Assembly (NCBI RefSeq): GCF_000439085.1
Contig: NZ_AUUA01000001.1
Coordinates: 124,001 to 188,000, forward strand
Direction: 5' to 3'
DNA from: Leminorella grimontii ATCC 33999 = DSM 5078
Lineage (GTDB): Bacteria; Pseudomonadota; Gammaproteobacteria; Enterobacterales; Enterobacteriaceae
DNA length: 64,000 bases
Shown here: positions 18,639 through 31,100 of the stretch, piece by piece
Numbering within the stretch: position 1 is the first letter of the stretch
How the letters are laid out: each line of letters opens with the position of its first letter
Notes under the pieces: model-generated
Seen by the model: only the letters and a program-made list of their open reading frames with translations
What the model was told of the DNA's origin: nothing
Databases searched by the model: none
Translations under genes and position numbers: made by a program

Positions 18639-19406
18639 TTACTCTGAGGGGCCATCGAGCATAAACCGGCGCAGTATGCGCGTAACCTGCTGCGGCTTTT
18701 CGGCGTGGACCCAGTGGCCGCTGCCGGCGACGACGTAAGCGCGCGCACTAGGGAACTGGCGCGCAATGGCGTCGCGGGCGCTCTCCCGTATGTAAGGCGA
18801 CAGCTCGCCGCGAATAAAAATCACCGGGCCGTTCCAGGCAGGGACTTCCTGCCAGCCGATGATGTCATCATAGTGCTGCCAAAGCGCCGGAACGTTGAAA
18901 CGCCACGCCCCCTGATGAAACGACTTAAGCAAAAACTGGAGGACGCCTTCTTCCAGCCCGGCCGAGCGCATGACGATGGCCGCCTCGGGGCGAGTGGCTA
19001 CGCCCGATTGAGTAACGGCTTTCAGCGCAGCGAAGACGTCGTCATGGTGGCGCTGTTGATAGGCGACGGGCGCAATATCGATAACGGCCAGTCGCCTGAC
19101 CCTCTCTGGCGCCAGCGACGTTATCATCATAGCGACCTTGCCGCCCATAGAATGCCCAACCAGTATGACGTCTCTTAGTTCAAGCTGCTCAAGCAGGGCG
19201 AGCACGTCTTCGGCCATTGCGCGATAGTTCATGTCTTCCGACCAGGGCGAAAGGCCGTGGTTGCGCAGATCGACTTGTAAAACCTGATATGAGTCCTGCA
19301 GGTCTCGGGCCAGCACGCCCAGATTGTCCAGGCTGCCGAACAGCCCGTGAATTAATACGACGGTTTCGCCGCTTCCCTGAAGGCGATAGTTCAATTTCAT
19401 GACCAT
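18639..19406 (-). CDS. ybfF: alpha/beta-hydrolase esterase YbfF
   Basis: 255 residues (E. coli 254). Oxyanion region LIHGLFGSLDNLG, nucleophile elbow GHSMGGK (Ser near residue 93), and late catalytic His in GSGHWVHAEKP. YbfF hydrolyses short-chain and palmitoyl-CoA/malonyl-CoA esters in vitro in E. coli; the physiological substrate is unclear. A start at the third codon (MKLNYRLQ, 19400) is equally likely. Divergent from seqA. Confidence 0.93.
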   Translation of the reverse strand: MVMKLNYRLQGSGETVVLIHGLFGSLDNLGVLARDLQDSYQVLQVDLRNHGLSPWSEDMNYRAMAEDVLALLEQLELRDVILVGHSMGGKVAMMITSLAPERVRRLAVIDIAPVAYQQRHHDDVFAALKAVTQSGVATRPEAAIVMRSAGLEEGVLQFLLKSFHQGAWRFNVPALWQHYDDIIGWQEVPAWNGPVIFIRGELSPYIRESARDAIARQFPSARAYVVAGSGHWVHAEKPQQVTRILRRFMLDGPSE

Positions 19407-19550
19407 TTCACAATTACGTTATTGTTAAGTTGAGCGATATCTCGTCATTCGTCGGCATAACCAAGCATAATTGAGAGTAGTCGCCTAGAGTATCGCGGAC
19501 TGAATAGGTATAATTTACCGAAATCATTTAAAAAAGATTATAGGATAAAG

Positions 19551-20078
19551 ATGAAAACTATCGAAGTTGACGAGGCGCTTTATCGTTATATCGCCAGCCA
19601 CACGTTGCACATTGGCGAGAGCGCGTCTGAAATTTTACGCCGTATGCTTAACCTGCCGCCGGCTGATGGCGACGAAGTACCGATGGCAAACGTCGAAGCG
19701 CTGCCAGCGGTTTCCATTGAGCCTCCGGCCTCTCGCGAGAGCGCTTTTCGCCAGCGTCTAGCCGAGTGCCAGGCGGGCGAACAGAAAAAGGCAGTGGACC
19801 GCTTTCTCTTGATCTTATCCTCGCTGTACGGTCTCGATAAGTCCGGCTTTGCTGAGGCAACCGAGTCCCTTATGGGAAGAACGCGGGTCTATTTTTCTCT
19901 TTCTGAAGCGACGCTTTTGAAAAACGGACGTCACACCAAGCCAAAGAGCATTCCCGATACGCCTTACTGGGTGATTACCAATACTAATACTGAACGCAAG
20001 CGTAACATGGTTGAGCATATCATGACGGAAATGCGATTCCCGGAGACGTTGACCGGGGAAGTTTGTTCAATGATTTAA
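19551..20078 (+). CDS. seqA: replication initiation negative modulator SeqA
   Basis: Binds hemimethylated GATC sites, sequesters oriC and restrains re-initiation. 175 residues against 181 in E. coli. N-terminal oligomerisation domain [18 protein letters not shown] with the RRMLNL segment, then a variable linker rich in Pro/Ala, then the DNA-binding domain ([43 protein letters not shown]). TATAAT at 19509-19514 is a likely -10. pgm follows after 22 bp. Confidence 0.96.
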   Translation: MKTIEVDEALYRYIASHTLHIGESASEILRRMLNLPPADGDEVPMANVEALPAVSIEPPASRESAFRQRLAECQAGEQKKAVDRFLLILSSLYGLDKSGFAEATESLMGRTRVYFSLSEATLLKNGRHTKPKSIPDTPYWVITNTNTERKRNMVEHIMTEMRFPETLTGEVCSMI

Positions 20079-20100
20079 CCTTTTCATCAGGGAGAGTGTT

Positions 20101-21753
20101 ATGGCCAAGCACCCAAGGGCAGGGCAACCCGCCAGACAGAGTGACCTTATCAACGTGCCGCAGCTCATCGCGCAGTATTACGAACTGCAACCTGATTGCG
20201 ACGATCCGGCCCAGGCCGTTAAGTTTGGCACCTCTGGGCACCGGGGATCGGCTTCACGTCAAAGCTTTAACGAGCTTCATATTTTGGCTATCGCTCAGGC
20301 CATCGCCGAAAGTCGAAAGGCGAACGGCATCCAAGGGCCCTGTTTTGTCGGAAAAGACACCCACGGGCTGTCTGAGCCTGCGTTTATTTCGGTGCTGGAA
20401 GTGCTGGCGGCTAACGGTGTTGACGTGATTATTCAGCAGAATAACGGTTTTACGCCGACGCCCGCCGTTTCTCACGCCATTCTTTGTCACAACCGAAGCG
20501 AGCGCGCCCTGGCCGACGGCATCGTCATTACTCCGTCCCACAATCCGCCGGAAGACGGCGGCATTAAGTATAATCCACCGAACGGCGGCCCGGCGGATAC
20601 CAACCTGACTCAGTGGATAGAGCAGCGCGCCAACGATTTGATTCGCAGCGGCTTAAGCGACGTTAAGCGCGTTACGCTGGCGGCGGCGAAGAGAAGCGGC
20701 CATATTCACGAGAAGGATCTGGTTCAATCCTACGTCGAGCAGCTGCCGCAGGTAGTGGACATGGCGGCAATTCAGAACTCGAACCTTAAGCTGGGCGTCG
20801 ATCCTTTGGGCGGCGCGGGCATTGAGTACTGGCAGCGTATCGGCGAGCATTACCGCCTTGACTTAACGCTGGTGAACGACGCTGTCGATCCTTCATTTCG
20901 ATTTATGCATCTCGACCACGACGGCGTGATTCGGATGGACTGCTCTTCCGAATGCGCAATGGCCGGGCTGCTGGCGATAAAAAACGATTTCAGATTGGCG
21001 TTCGCCAACGATCCTGACTACGACCGTCACGGCATCGTCACGCCGAAGGGGTTAATGAATCCTAACCACTACCTTGCCGTTTCCATCGACTATCTCTATC
21101 AGCATCGCGCCCAGTGGGGCCGCGACGTCGGCGTTGGAAAAACGCTGGTCTCCAGCGCGATGATTGACCGCGTGGTGGCAAATCTGGGGCGTCGTTTAGT
21201 AGAAGTGCCCGTCGGCTTCAAATGGTTTGTCGATGGCCTGTTTGACGGCAGCCTCGGCTTCGGCGGGGAAGAGAGCGCAGGGGCTTCGTTCGTGCGCTTT
21301 GACGGCACGCCGTGGTCAACGGACAAGGACGGCATCATCATGTGCCTTTTGGCAGCAGAGATGACCGCCGTCACCGGCAAAGATCCGCAGGAGCACTACG
21401 AGCTGTTGGCGCAAAAGTTCGGCGCCCCCAGCTATAACCGAATTCAGGCTCCGGCTACTCACGCTCAAAAAGCCGTGTTGTCCAAGCTTTCTCCTGAAAT
21501 GGTGAAGGCCGATACGCTGGCGGGAGATAAAATTATCGCTCGCCTGACGAATGCGCCCGGCAACGGCGCCTCGATTGGCGGCCTGAAGGTGATGACCGAC
21601 AACGGCTGGTTCGCCGCGCGCCCTTCGGGGACTGAGGAGGCGTACAAGATTTACTGCGAAAGCTTCCTCGGCGACGCCCATCGCGAAAAGATTGAGCGAG
21701 AAGCCGTTGAGATCGTCAGCGACGTGCTGAGCGGCGCAGGCGCAACGTCGTAA
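20101..21753 (+). CDS. pgm: phosphoglucomutase (alpha-D-glucose-phosphate specific)
   Basis: Interconverts glucose-1-P and glucose-6-P, linking glycogen and UDP-glucose synthesis to glycolysis. 550 residues against 546 in E. coli. Phosphoserine loop [15 protein letters not shown] near residue 144, metal loop [10 protein letters not shown], sugar loop [10 protein letters not shown] and phosphate-binding [13 protein letters not shown]. Probably cotranscribed with seqA, as in E. coli. Confidence 0.97.
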   Translation: MAKHPRAGQPARQSDLINVPQLIAQYYELQPDCDDPAQAVKFGTSGHRGSASRQSFNELHILAIAQAIAESRKANGIQGPCFVGKDTHGLSEPAFISVLEVLAANGVDVIIQQNNGFTPTPAVSHAILCHNRSERALADGIVITPSHNPPEDGGIKYNPPNGGPADTNLTQWIEQRANDLIRSGLSDVKRVTLAAAKRSGHIHEKDLVQSYVEQLPQVVDMAAIQNSNLKLGVDPLGGAGIEYWQRIGEHYRLDLTLVNDAVDPSFRFMHLDHDGVIRMDCSSECAMAGLLAIKNDFRLAFANDPDYDRHGIVTPKGLMNPNHYLAVSIDYLYQHRAQWGRDVGVGKTLVSSAMIDRVVANLGRRLVEVPVGFKWFVDGLFDGSLGFGGEESAGASFVRFDGTPWSTDKDGIIMCLLAAEMTAVTGKDPQEHYELLAQKFGAPSYNRIQAPATHAQKAVLSKLSPEMVKADTLAGDKIIARLTNAPGNGASIGGLKVMTDNGWFAARPSGTEEAYKIYCESFLGDAHREKIEREAVEIVSDVLSGAGATS

Positions 21754-21823
21754 AGGTTAATTATTAACCTTTTTTGCGTTTAATAAAACGGTGGTATTGT
21801 GAAAAGCCACCGTTTTATTTTTT
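21752..21823 (+). terminator. tandem terminators after pgm
   Basis: First: AAAGGTTAA-TTA-TTAACCTTTTTT (21752-21775), which begins inside the pgm stop codon. Second: AATAAAACGGTGG / CCACCGTTTTATT with a 13-nt loop and T-tail (21782-21823). The pair isolates pgm from the autotransporter gene. Confidence 0.88.
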
Positions 21824-22161
21824 CTGTTACTTATTGTTTTTCTCATACCCACCATTTTTATCCCCATAAAATAGTTATCTAATTTGATTTTTATTTTTAA
21901 GAAAATATTAGCCTATATTTTTCTTATTAAATATTTTTATCTGCATTTTGTGTTTTTTCATTCTTTGGCCTATATTTAATAAGGGTATTTATTTTATTGA
22001 TTTATAATGATTTATTTTTAATTTTATTCTGAAATCGCCGTCTTTATTTATTGGTTTCATTTTTTATTCTATTTATTCAATGCTTACCACCTTTTTAAAC
22101 GTGGTGAGTGATATTTGGGTGGCGAATTTAAGATATTGTTGTCATGGAACAAGGGATGTAA
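21824..22161 (+). promoter_or_regulatory. AT-rich leader of the autotransporter gene
   Basis: About 340 bp dominated by TTATTT/TTTATT runs, sharply AT-richer than the GC-rich genes on both sides. No ORF. Such DNA in front of a surface-protein gene is the usual pattern for H-NS silencing and tight control, but no specific operator could be named. Confidence 0.5.
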
Positions 22162-25100
22162 ATGATGAAAAAACAATACGGCCGTCATAATCACGGTAGT
22201 TCTCTTAATCGGTTAACTAAAGCAATCATTATCGCTTTCCCCATGCTGGCAATAGGAATGGGTATCTCTCATGCCGCCGTGCCTTTAAACGCCGGGCAGG
22301 ACGTTGCCGCAGCAGGGCTTTCTCTCGGCAATTACGATTTGCTCCTAAACGGTAACGTGACCTGGAATTCGGTGTTCAACGTTAACAGCGCTGCTAAGTC
22401 AAATATCAGCATCGACGGCAACGCGTGTACTATCGTTATTGGTAATTCTAATACGCAGCGATTGCTTAATATCACGCAGGCCGCCACTTCCATCAATATC
22501 AATAACGCGGTTATCACATCGGGCAGCTTTACCGGGCCGAGAAATGGATTGATTTTGATTAATGCGAATAACGCGACGCTTAACCTCAATTTAGAAAACA
22601 CCGCGTTTAAAAACATTGGCCCAACGGACAGCGGCACCTACGCCTCTGCCGACTATGGGCCGATTTTAAATACGCGAGGTTCTTCTAATTCCGTGATGAA
22701 TATCAGCGCTGGTACAGCTGGCGTTCTATTTCAGGGCAACCATGGGTTGGCCGATCAGCCGGGCGCCGTGGGCCTTTACAGCACCAACGCGATGAACTTT
22801 ACCGGCAAAGTCACCTTTGATAGCAACTGGACCGCCAATTACGGCGGCGCAATCACCGTCTATGAGGCTAACGGCAGCAAGTTAACCTTTGCCGATGAGA
22901 CGAATTTTATCAATAACCATTCCGCCGTTTTCGGCGGTGCGATTGACTATTGGGGCGGCGCTTCCGACACCAATTTTAACGGCAAGACGCTGTTTCAGGG
23001 GAACTACGTTTATGGTTCGCCGAGCACATCAAGCGATTATCCCGCTCACGTGACCGATCAGCACAGCAGGGGGGGCGCTATCAATCTGGGCTATAACGCA
23101 GCTGGCGCTAGTGGTCTCAACCTGAATTTTAACGGCGAGACGCAGTTTATCGGTAACTTCGTGGTTGAAGCTAAATCGGCTAAAAATGCCTTGGGTGGTG
23201 CGGTTAGTGCCTATGGTAACGGTACCAACCGCTTATATTTTATGAACTTTAACGGACCGACGACCTTCGACGGCAACTACGTCTATTCGACGGCGGCCAA
23301 CGGCTATGGCTACGGCGGCGCCATTTACTACGACGCCGGTTCTACCGCCAACCTGACGCTGGGCCCCGGCTCCAGGCTTATCAATAACTATGCAAAAACC
23401 CTTGGCGGCGCTATCTACTTACAGACGGGTAATATTAATCTTAGCGCCGACGGCGGCGACATTGTTCTGCAAAACAACTATCAAAACGCTTTTTTTACCG
23501 ATCCCGGCAACGGCTTTTTCAAGCCAGTCAGCGGTACGGGAGATCCTAACGCCGTCTATTTGGGAGGGACAGGAAGCCTGAACCTTTACGCCAGCGAAGG
23601 CTACGCCATTCGCTTTTATGACCCGATTGCTTCAGCCGCTTCGGCGTCGATTACGGTAAATAAAACGGGCGACGGCGAGGCGATTTTCTACGGCAACAAC
23701 GATGCAATCCACAACTCTCTTATTACCACGAACACTACCGTCAGCGCTGGCGCGTTTTCGTTGGTCGACCGCGTCATTTACGGCGATAAAACTAAAGGCG
23801 TATTTACCGTTGCCAGCGGCGGTACGGTGAGTGGAAATAACGGCAGCACTCTGCGGGCTAACCTTGTCTCCGTAAACGGGGGCACGATTGCGGCCAGCGG
23901 GGGGATTTTTAACCTTGACGTCGGTAGCGGCGTTACCGTTACCGCAGGCCAGTTCAGCGGCTACGGCGCTATTGCTGCGCCGCTGATTTCGCTTGGCGCC
24001 AGCGGCAACATATCCAGAGGCAATGCGGACAGCGGTCAAGAGCTGATCCTTGATGCGGTGTTGACCGGCGCCGGCGGGCTTAACAACGTTGGCGACGGGA
24101 CGTTGACGCTGACAAAAGTTAACGCCTATACCGGTGCGACGACGGTGAGCGCAGGCACGCTGAAGGCGGGTAATACCAACGTCATTCAGACCAGCAGCGG
24201 CTTGACGGTTAACGGCGGCGCGTTTGACCTCAGCGGGTTTAATCAAACGGTTAGCAGCCTTGCCGGCCTCGGTGGGCAAGTCATAACAACCGGCGGCAGC
24301 CAGCTGACGGTTAACGGTGCGGTGAACACCACCTACGCCGGCGCGATCGTGGGTAACGGCCGGTTGAGCAAGCAGGGAAGCGGCGTTCTGACGCTGACCG
24401 GCAGCTCAAGCGTGAACGAGGTAGAGGCGCTGGCGGGCGGTTTGACGATCGGCGGCGGCAGCGTTGTCGTACAAAATGCCGCGACCGTCAATAACGGCGC
24501 GGCGCTAACGGTCAGCAGCGCAGGCTCGTTAACGGCGGACGCTCTGTCAGTCGGCGCGTCGAGCGGCTCTTCGTCAATGGCGGCCAGCGGCGGATCTGTA
24601 CTACAAACGAAACAGGTATCGATTGGTAAAAGCGGCGCCAGCGGCACCGTTACGCTCAGCGCCAGCCGTTGGGAAAACGAGGGCGGCAGCTTCATCGTTG
24701 GCGATGCTGGCGTCGGTTCGTTGAGCGTTAACACCGGCGCCAATCTTTCTCACGACGGCGTGCTTAACGTGGGCAGCGGCAGCGCTGGGAGCGGTACGCT
24801 AACAGTCGACGGCGCGAATACGCTGGTTCAGGTCAGCGATTTGGTTTTAGGCTCGACGGACGGCGCGGTTGGTCAGCTTAGGCTTGCGGGGAGCGCCGTA
24901 CTACAAACCGAGAGCATGACGCGCCAGAGCAGCGCCAGCAGCGTCGACTTTAGCGGCGGTACGCTGCGGGCTGCTTCGGATAATAATTCTTTTATCGATG
25001 GTTTTACCAGCGGCTCTCTGGTGCTGAATTCCGGCGGCGTTACGCTAGACTCTAACGGCTTTACCATCGCGACCAGCAATATTTTCAGCGGCAGCGGAGG

Positions 25101-28100
25101 GTTAAACAAGGCGGGAGTGGGAACGCTGACGCTGACCGGCCTAAACGCCTATAGCGGATTAACGTACGTTACCGGCGGAACGCTGCGCCTGACGGATTCA
25201 GGCGCGCTGGGCAGCGGCAACGTAACGATCGATGCAGGCGCTGAGTTGTTTATCGATACGCCGACCGGCGGAAGCTACGCCTTCAATAAGCTACTCTCCG
25301 GCAGTGGCCTGCTTCATGTCGATCTCTCCAGCATCACCGATGGTTTCAGCTTCGGTAGCGGCGTCGGCAACGGCTTTAGCGGCGTCGTTCAACTCGGCAA
25401 TAGCCTGTTTACTCTGGCGGGAACCGGAACCTCGGCGCTGACAAACGCCACGCTTCAGCTGGATGCAGGCAACACCACTGACGTCGGCGCCGGCGTGCAG
25501 GCTATCGGTGGCCTGAACCTTAACGGCGGCCTGCTGCGATTTAATAACTTTGCCAGCGGCGGCGTAATTTCCACGCAGACCCTGGCGCTCAATTCAGGCA
25601 CCGTCGCTATCGACCCTGATGCCATCGTTGACTCAACCGGCAATCTGCTGGTTCAGGATGAAGGTCAAAACGTCTATCTGGTGAACGCCGGTAGCGTATC
25701 CGGTTCGGCCAGTAATCTGACGCTAACAAACCTCAGCGGCGGCGAGGTGGCCGATTCCGCCAACGTTATACAAGGCGGCGAGCTGGTGGCTGTTGGTGAC
25801 TACGGCTTCTCGCTTAATAGCGATAGCGCCGGGCTTTATGCACACTACGCGCTGACTCAGCTCAACCTGCAAAGCGGAAAAACGCTGACGCTGTCCGGTG
25901 ATACGGCAACGCCGAGCGGCGCAAACGAACTGCATGCGAAACTTATTGGCGACGGCGGCCTGCTGGTTAACGCCACCAATACCATCACGCTTAACAATAC
26001 CGGCAATATCTATACCGGCTTAACGACCGTTGGCAGCGGTACGCTGGCGCTAGGCGCGAACGGGGCGTTAGGCCAGACTTCCGGCCTTGATATTCAAAGC
26101 GGCGCGACGGTTGATTTAAACGGATACTCGCAAACCGTTGGTGGGCTCAGCGGCGCTGGCAGCTTAAACGTCAACGCAGGTCAATTGACGACGGCGGGCA
26201 GCGGAACGTTCGGCGGTGTCATCAGCGGAACGGGGGCGCTGACGGTGAGCGGCGGTCTTCTTACCCTGACGGGCGGCAATACGTATAGCGGAAACACCAC
26301 CGTTGCGTCCGGGGCTACTCTTCAAGTCGGCAACGGCGGAACGTCGGGCAGCTACGTCGGCAATATCTTAAACAATGGCGAAGTGATCTTTAACCGTAGC
26401 AATACGTCAAGCTATCTGGCGTCAATCGGCGGCAGCGGGAAAGTTACCAAAAGCGGCAGTGGAGCATTAACCCTGAGCGGCGCCAGCGATTATGCCGGAG
26501 GCACCACGATTGAATCCGGCCGGATTATCGCAACGCACGGCCAGACGCTGGGCAGCGGCGACGTTGATAACGCCAGCGGCGCGGTGCTGGAGCTCAATTT
26601 TGACGCCGATGATACGTTTGACAACGTGCTAAGCGGCGCCGGTGAGTTAATTAAGAGCGGCGATGGTAATGCGACGCTGACGGCGACCGGCTCTTCGCAG
26701 GGCATCGTTTCCGTTGAGAGCGGTACGTTAACCGTCGCCCAAAACGTGGCGTTCAACGCAGAAAACGTATACACCGGGGACGACGCGACGCTGGCGCTGT
26801 CTTCGGGGGCGACGCTGTCGCTCAGCGATACGCTGACGCAGGGGCCGTCATCAACGTTGGATATCGCTCTGGGCGGTACGACGCCGGTGATTACCGCCAA
26901 TGAGGCAACGATCGGCGGCACGCTGAAAGTGTCCGGGCTAAGCCTCGGCGCGACGCCTGCAAAGGCCAGCCTGCTGGCTGAGTCTGACGTTACGCTGATT
27001 CATACGACGCAGGGCATCGTCGGCGACTTTGACCAATACGACTTCAGCGGTGCAAGCAGCTCCGTTGACTATCTGAGATTGACAGGGAAACTGGCGAACG
27101 GCGCGCTGGACTACAACGTCGGCTTCGGCCTCAACTGGCTGGCAGGGACGACGTTGGGCAACGGAATTTTTACTCTGACCAATGCTGCCGACGTCTTTGA
27201 GCTGGACGTCGCGCTGGGCAACCAGAGCGTTTCCGCCACCGGCTGGGACGGCAAGAGCCTGACCAAAGCGGGCAGCGGTCAGCTGATACTGTCTGCCGTC
27301 AACGGCTATACCGGCGATACGCGAGTGCAGGGCGGTACGCTTAAAACCACGGTGAATAACGCCTTTGTCAACAGCGCCAATGTTTCAGTGAGCAGCGGCG
27401 CGACGCTGAACCTGAACAATACTGCCCAGCAGGCTAACAACCTGTCCGGCGCGGGTGATGTGCAGTTGGGCAGCGGCACGCTGACGGTAAACAGCACCAG
27501 CGACAGCACGTTTAGCGGGCAGGTAAACGGCGGCGGTCGACTGATTAAAATCGGCACGGCAGCCCTGACGCTGAGCGGCAATAGCGATTATGCCGGCGGT
27601 ACGTCTATCAGCGCCGGCAGGCTTATCGCCACCAGCGCCGCGGCGCTCGGCGGCGGCGTGATAAGTAACGGTATGAATGGCACGCTACAGCTGGATTTCT
27701 CCGGTAGCGGCATGTTGACTAACTGGCTGATTGGCAGCGGCGCGCTGGTAAAAACCGGCGGGGGCGCCGCAATGCTAACCTCAAGCGGCTCTTCGCAGGG
27801 CGCCGTCTCCGTGGACGCGGGAACGCTGACCTTCGCCCAAAACGGCGCGTTTAACGCCAACAGCCTGGCGACCAAAAGCGGCGCGACGACCGGGATAGCC
27901 GCCGATGCCACGCTGGAGCTCGGCGGCAGCCTGGTTCAAAACAGCGGCGCAACGCTGAACGTTGCTATCGGCAGCGCCCAACCGGCGATAGCGGCCGACA
28001 GCGCCCAGCTCGCCGGTAACTTGAACGTCACTGGCTTTAGCGGCAGCGAACCGGCGAGGGCCAGCCAGCTGCTTAACGAAGCCTTTACCGTTATTCATAC

Positions 28101-31100
28101 CACCAACGGCATCACCGGCGATTTTAGCCAGGTTGATTTGGGCGGCGCGAGCAGCCGAGTTGACTATCTGAAGGTGTCCGGCGGGCTGGCTAACGGCGGG
28201 CTGGATTACAACGTCGGCTTTGGGCTGACCTGGCTGGCGGGAACGACGTTGGGCAACGGGGTTTTCACCCTGACCAACGCCGCCGACGTCTTTGAGCTGG
28301 ACGTCGCGCTGAGCAACCAGAGCGTTTCCGCCACCGGCTGGGACGGCAAGAGCCTGACCAAAGCGGGCAGCGGTCAGCTGATACTGTCTGCCGTCAACGG
28401 CTATACCGGCGATACGCAGGTACAGGGCGGTATGCTTAAAACTACGGTGAATAACGCCTTCGTCAGCAGCGCCAACGTCTCGGTGAGCAGCGGCGCGACG
28501 CTGAACCTGAACAATACCGCCCAGCAGGCTAACAACCTGTCCGGCGCGGGGAGCGTGCAGTTGGGCAGCGGCACGCTGACGGTGAACAGCACCAGCGACA
28601 GTGCGTTTAGCGGGCAGATCAGCGGCGGCGGTCAACTGATTAAAACCGGTACGGGCGCCCTGACGCTGAGCGGCAATAACGGCTACAGCGGCGGTACCGC
28701 TATTAACGTCGGTAAGCTTATCGCAACTAGCGCATCGGCGCTGGGCGGCGGTTCGGTAAACAACGGCGCGAACGGCACGCTGCAGCTGGACTTCGCCAAC
28801 GACGGGATGCTTGTCAATCGGCTGAGCGGCACCGGCGCGCTGGTGAAAACCGGCGCGGGCAATGCGGCGTTGACCTCCGCCAACTCCTCGCAGGGGGCGG
28901 TTTCGGTCAATGCGGGTTCGTTGACTTTCGCCCAAGGCGGCGCGTTTAACGCCGACAGTTTGACTACTAAGAGCGGCGCGACGACAGCAATAGCTGCCGA
29001 CGCCACGCTGATTCTAAACGGCGCTCTGACGCAAAACGGCGGCGCAACGCTGAACGTCGCTATCGGCAGCGCTCAGCCGGCCATCGTGGCCGACAGCGCA
29101 CAGATTGCCGGTACGTTGAACGTCACTGGCTTTAGCGGCAGCGAGCCGGCGAAGGCCAGCCTGCTGCTGGGCGAACTCTTTACCGTGCTTCATACCGCTA
29201 ACGGCATTACCGGTGACTTCAGCCCGGTAGATTTAGGCGGCGCAAGCAGCCGGGTCGACTACCTGACGATGTCGGGCGGATTGGCCAACGGCGGGCTGGA
29301 CTACAACGTCGGCTTTGGCCTGACCTGGCTGGCTGGCGCGACGTTGGGCAATGGGAATTTCACGCTGGCCAACGCGACCGACGCTTTCGAGCTGGACGTT
29401 GCGCTGAGCGACCAGAGCGCCTCGGCTACCGGCTGGGACGGCAAGAGCCTGACCAAGGCCGGCAGCGGTCAACTGGTGCTGTCCGTGGTTAACGGCTATA
29501 CCGGCGATACGCGAGTGCAGGGTGGCGAGCTTAAAACTACGGTGAATAACGCCTTTGTCAACAGCGCCAACGTGTTGGTGAACAGCGGTGCGACGCTGAA
29601 CCTGAACGGCACCGCTCAGCAGGCTAATAACCTGTCCGGCGCGGGCGGCGTATCGTTGGGCAATGGCGCTCTGACGGTGAACAGCGTCAGCGACAGCACG
29701 TTTAGCGGACAGATAAGCGGCGACGGTCAGCTGATTAAAACCGGTACGGGCTCCCTGACGCTGAGCGGCAATAACGGCTACGCCGGCGGTACCGCCATCA
29801 ATATCGGCAAGCTTATCGCAACTAGCGCATCGGCGCTGGGCGGCGGTTCGGTAAATAACGGGGCGAACGGCACGCTGCAGCTGGATTTCGTCGGTGATGG
29901 AACGCTGGCCAACCGGCTGAGCGGCGTCGGCGCACTGGTGAAAACCGGCGCGGGAAGTGCGACCTTGACGTCGACCGGCTCTTCGCAGGGCGCGGTTTCC
30001 GCGGAGGCTGGCGCGTTGGCCTTTGCCCAAATCGGTGCATTTAACGCCGACAGCTTGACCACCAAGAGCGGCGCGACAACCGCAATAGCCGCCGATGCGA
30101 CGCTGGAGCTGAACGGCAGTCTGTCTCAGCAAAGCGGCTCAACGCTGGAAATGACGCTGGGTTCAGCCCAGCCTGTGATAGCGGCCAACGCTGCGTCGTT
30201 GACCGGAGAGTTAAAGATCGTAGGCATTGACTTTAACCTCGGGAACACGCCGACCAAAGCCAGTGAAATGCCCAATACGCGCTTTACGCTTATTCAGACA
30301 ACGAACGGCATTACCGGCGACTTTGACGCCGTCGATTTGAACGGCGCGGCGAGTAACGTCGACTTCCTGACCGTCGACGCGAGCAAAAGCGCAGACGGCC
30401 TGTCTTATCATGCGGGCCTTGGGTTGACCTGGATTGCGGGAAATACGCTGGGACACGGCGTATTTACGCTGGCGGCGCAGGCCGCGTTTGACCTCGACGT
30501 CGCGTTAAGCGATCAAGGCGTTTCGGCGACAGGCTGGGACGGTAAAACGATGAATAAGCAGGGCCAAGGTACGCTGACGGTTTCTGCGGCGCAAAATTAT
30601 ACTGGCGATACGCGAGTGAACGGTGGCGTGCTGAAAACGGCGATTGCGGACGCGTTTACTCAAAGCGCCAACGTCATCGTTGCCAATGCCGCTACGCTTA
30701 ATCTCGACGGCTTTAGCCAGCGCCTCAATAACCTGTCCGGCTCCGGTAGCATCCTGTTGGGCAACGGCAACCTGACGGTGAATAGCCTGACGGACAGCGC
30801 GTTTGACGGCGCGATTTCCGGCAACGGCCAGTTGGTTAAAACGGGCGCGCAGAACTTTACGCTAACCGGCGTTAACTTCTATAGCGGAGGAACGGCAGTT
30901 TCGCAGGGGCGGCTTATCGCGACCCAAAGCCAGTCTATCGGCACCGGAAACGTTAACAACAATGCCGAACTGGAGCTGGCGTTCAGCGGAAACGGTACGG
31001 TGAACAACGCCCTAAGCGGCAGCGGCGCGCTGATTAAGAGCGGCTCGGGTACGGCATCGCTGACCGCGTCTGGCTCATCTCAGGGCAGCGTGACGGTAAG

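Noticed and set aside
27781-28935. 384-codon open frame on the minus strand within the autotransporter, and a similar one at 29233-30132
   Set aside because: They are antisense shadows of the repetitive GC-rich passenger; the two resemble each other only because the underlying repeats do.
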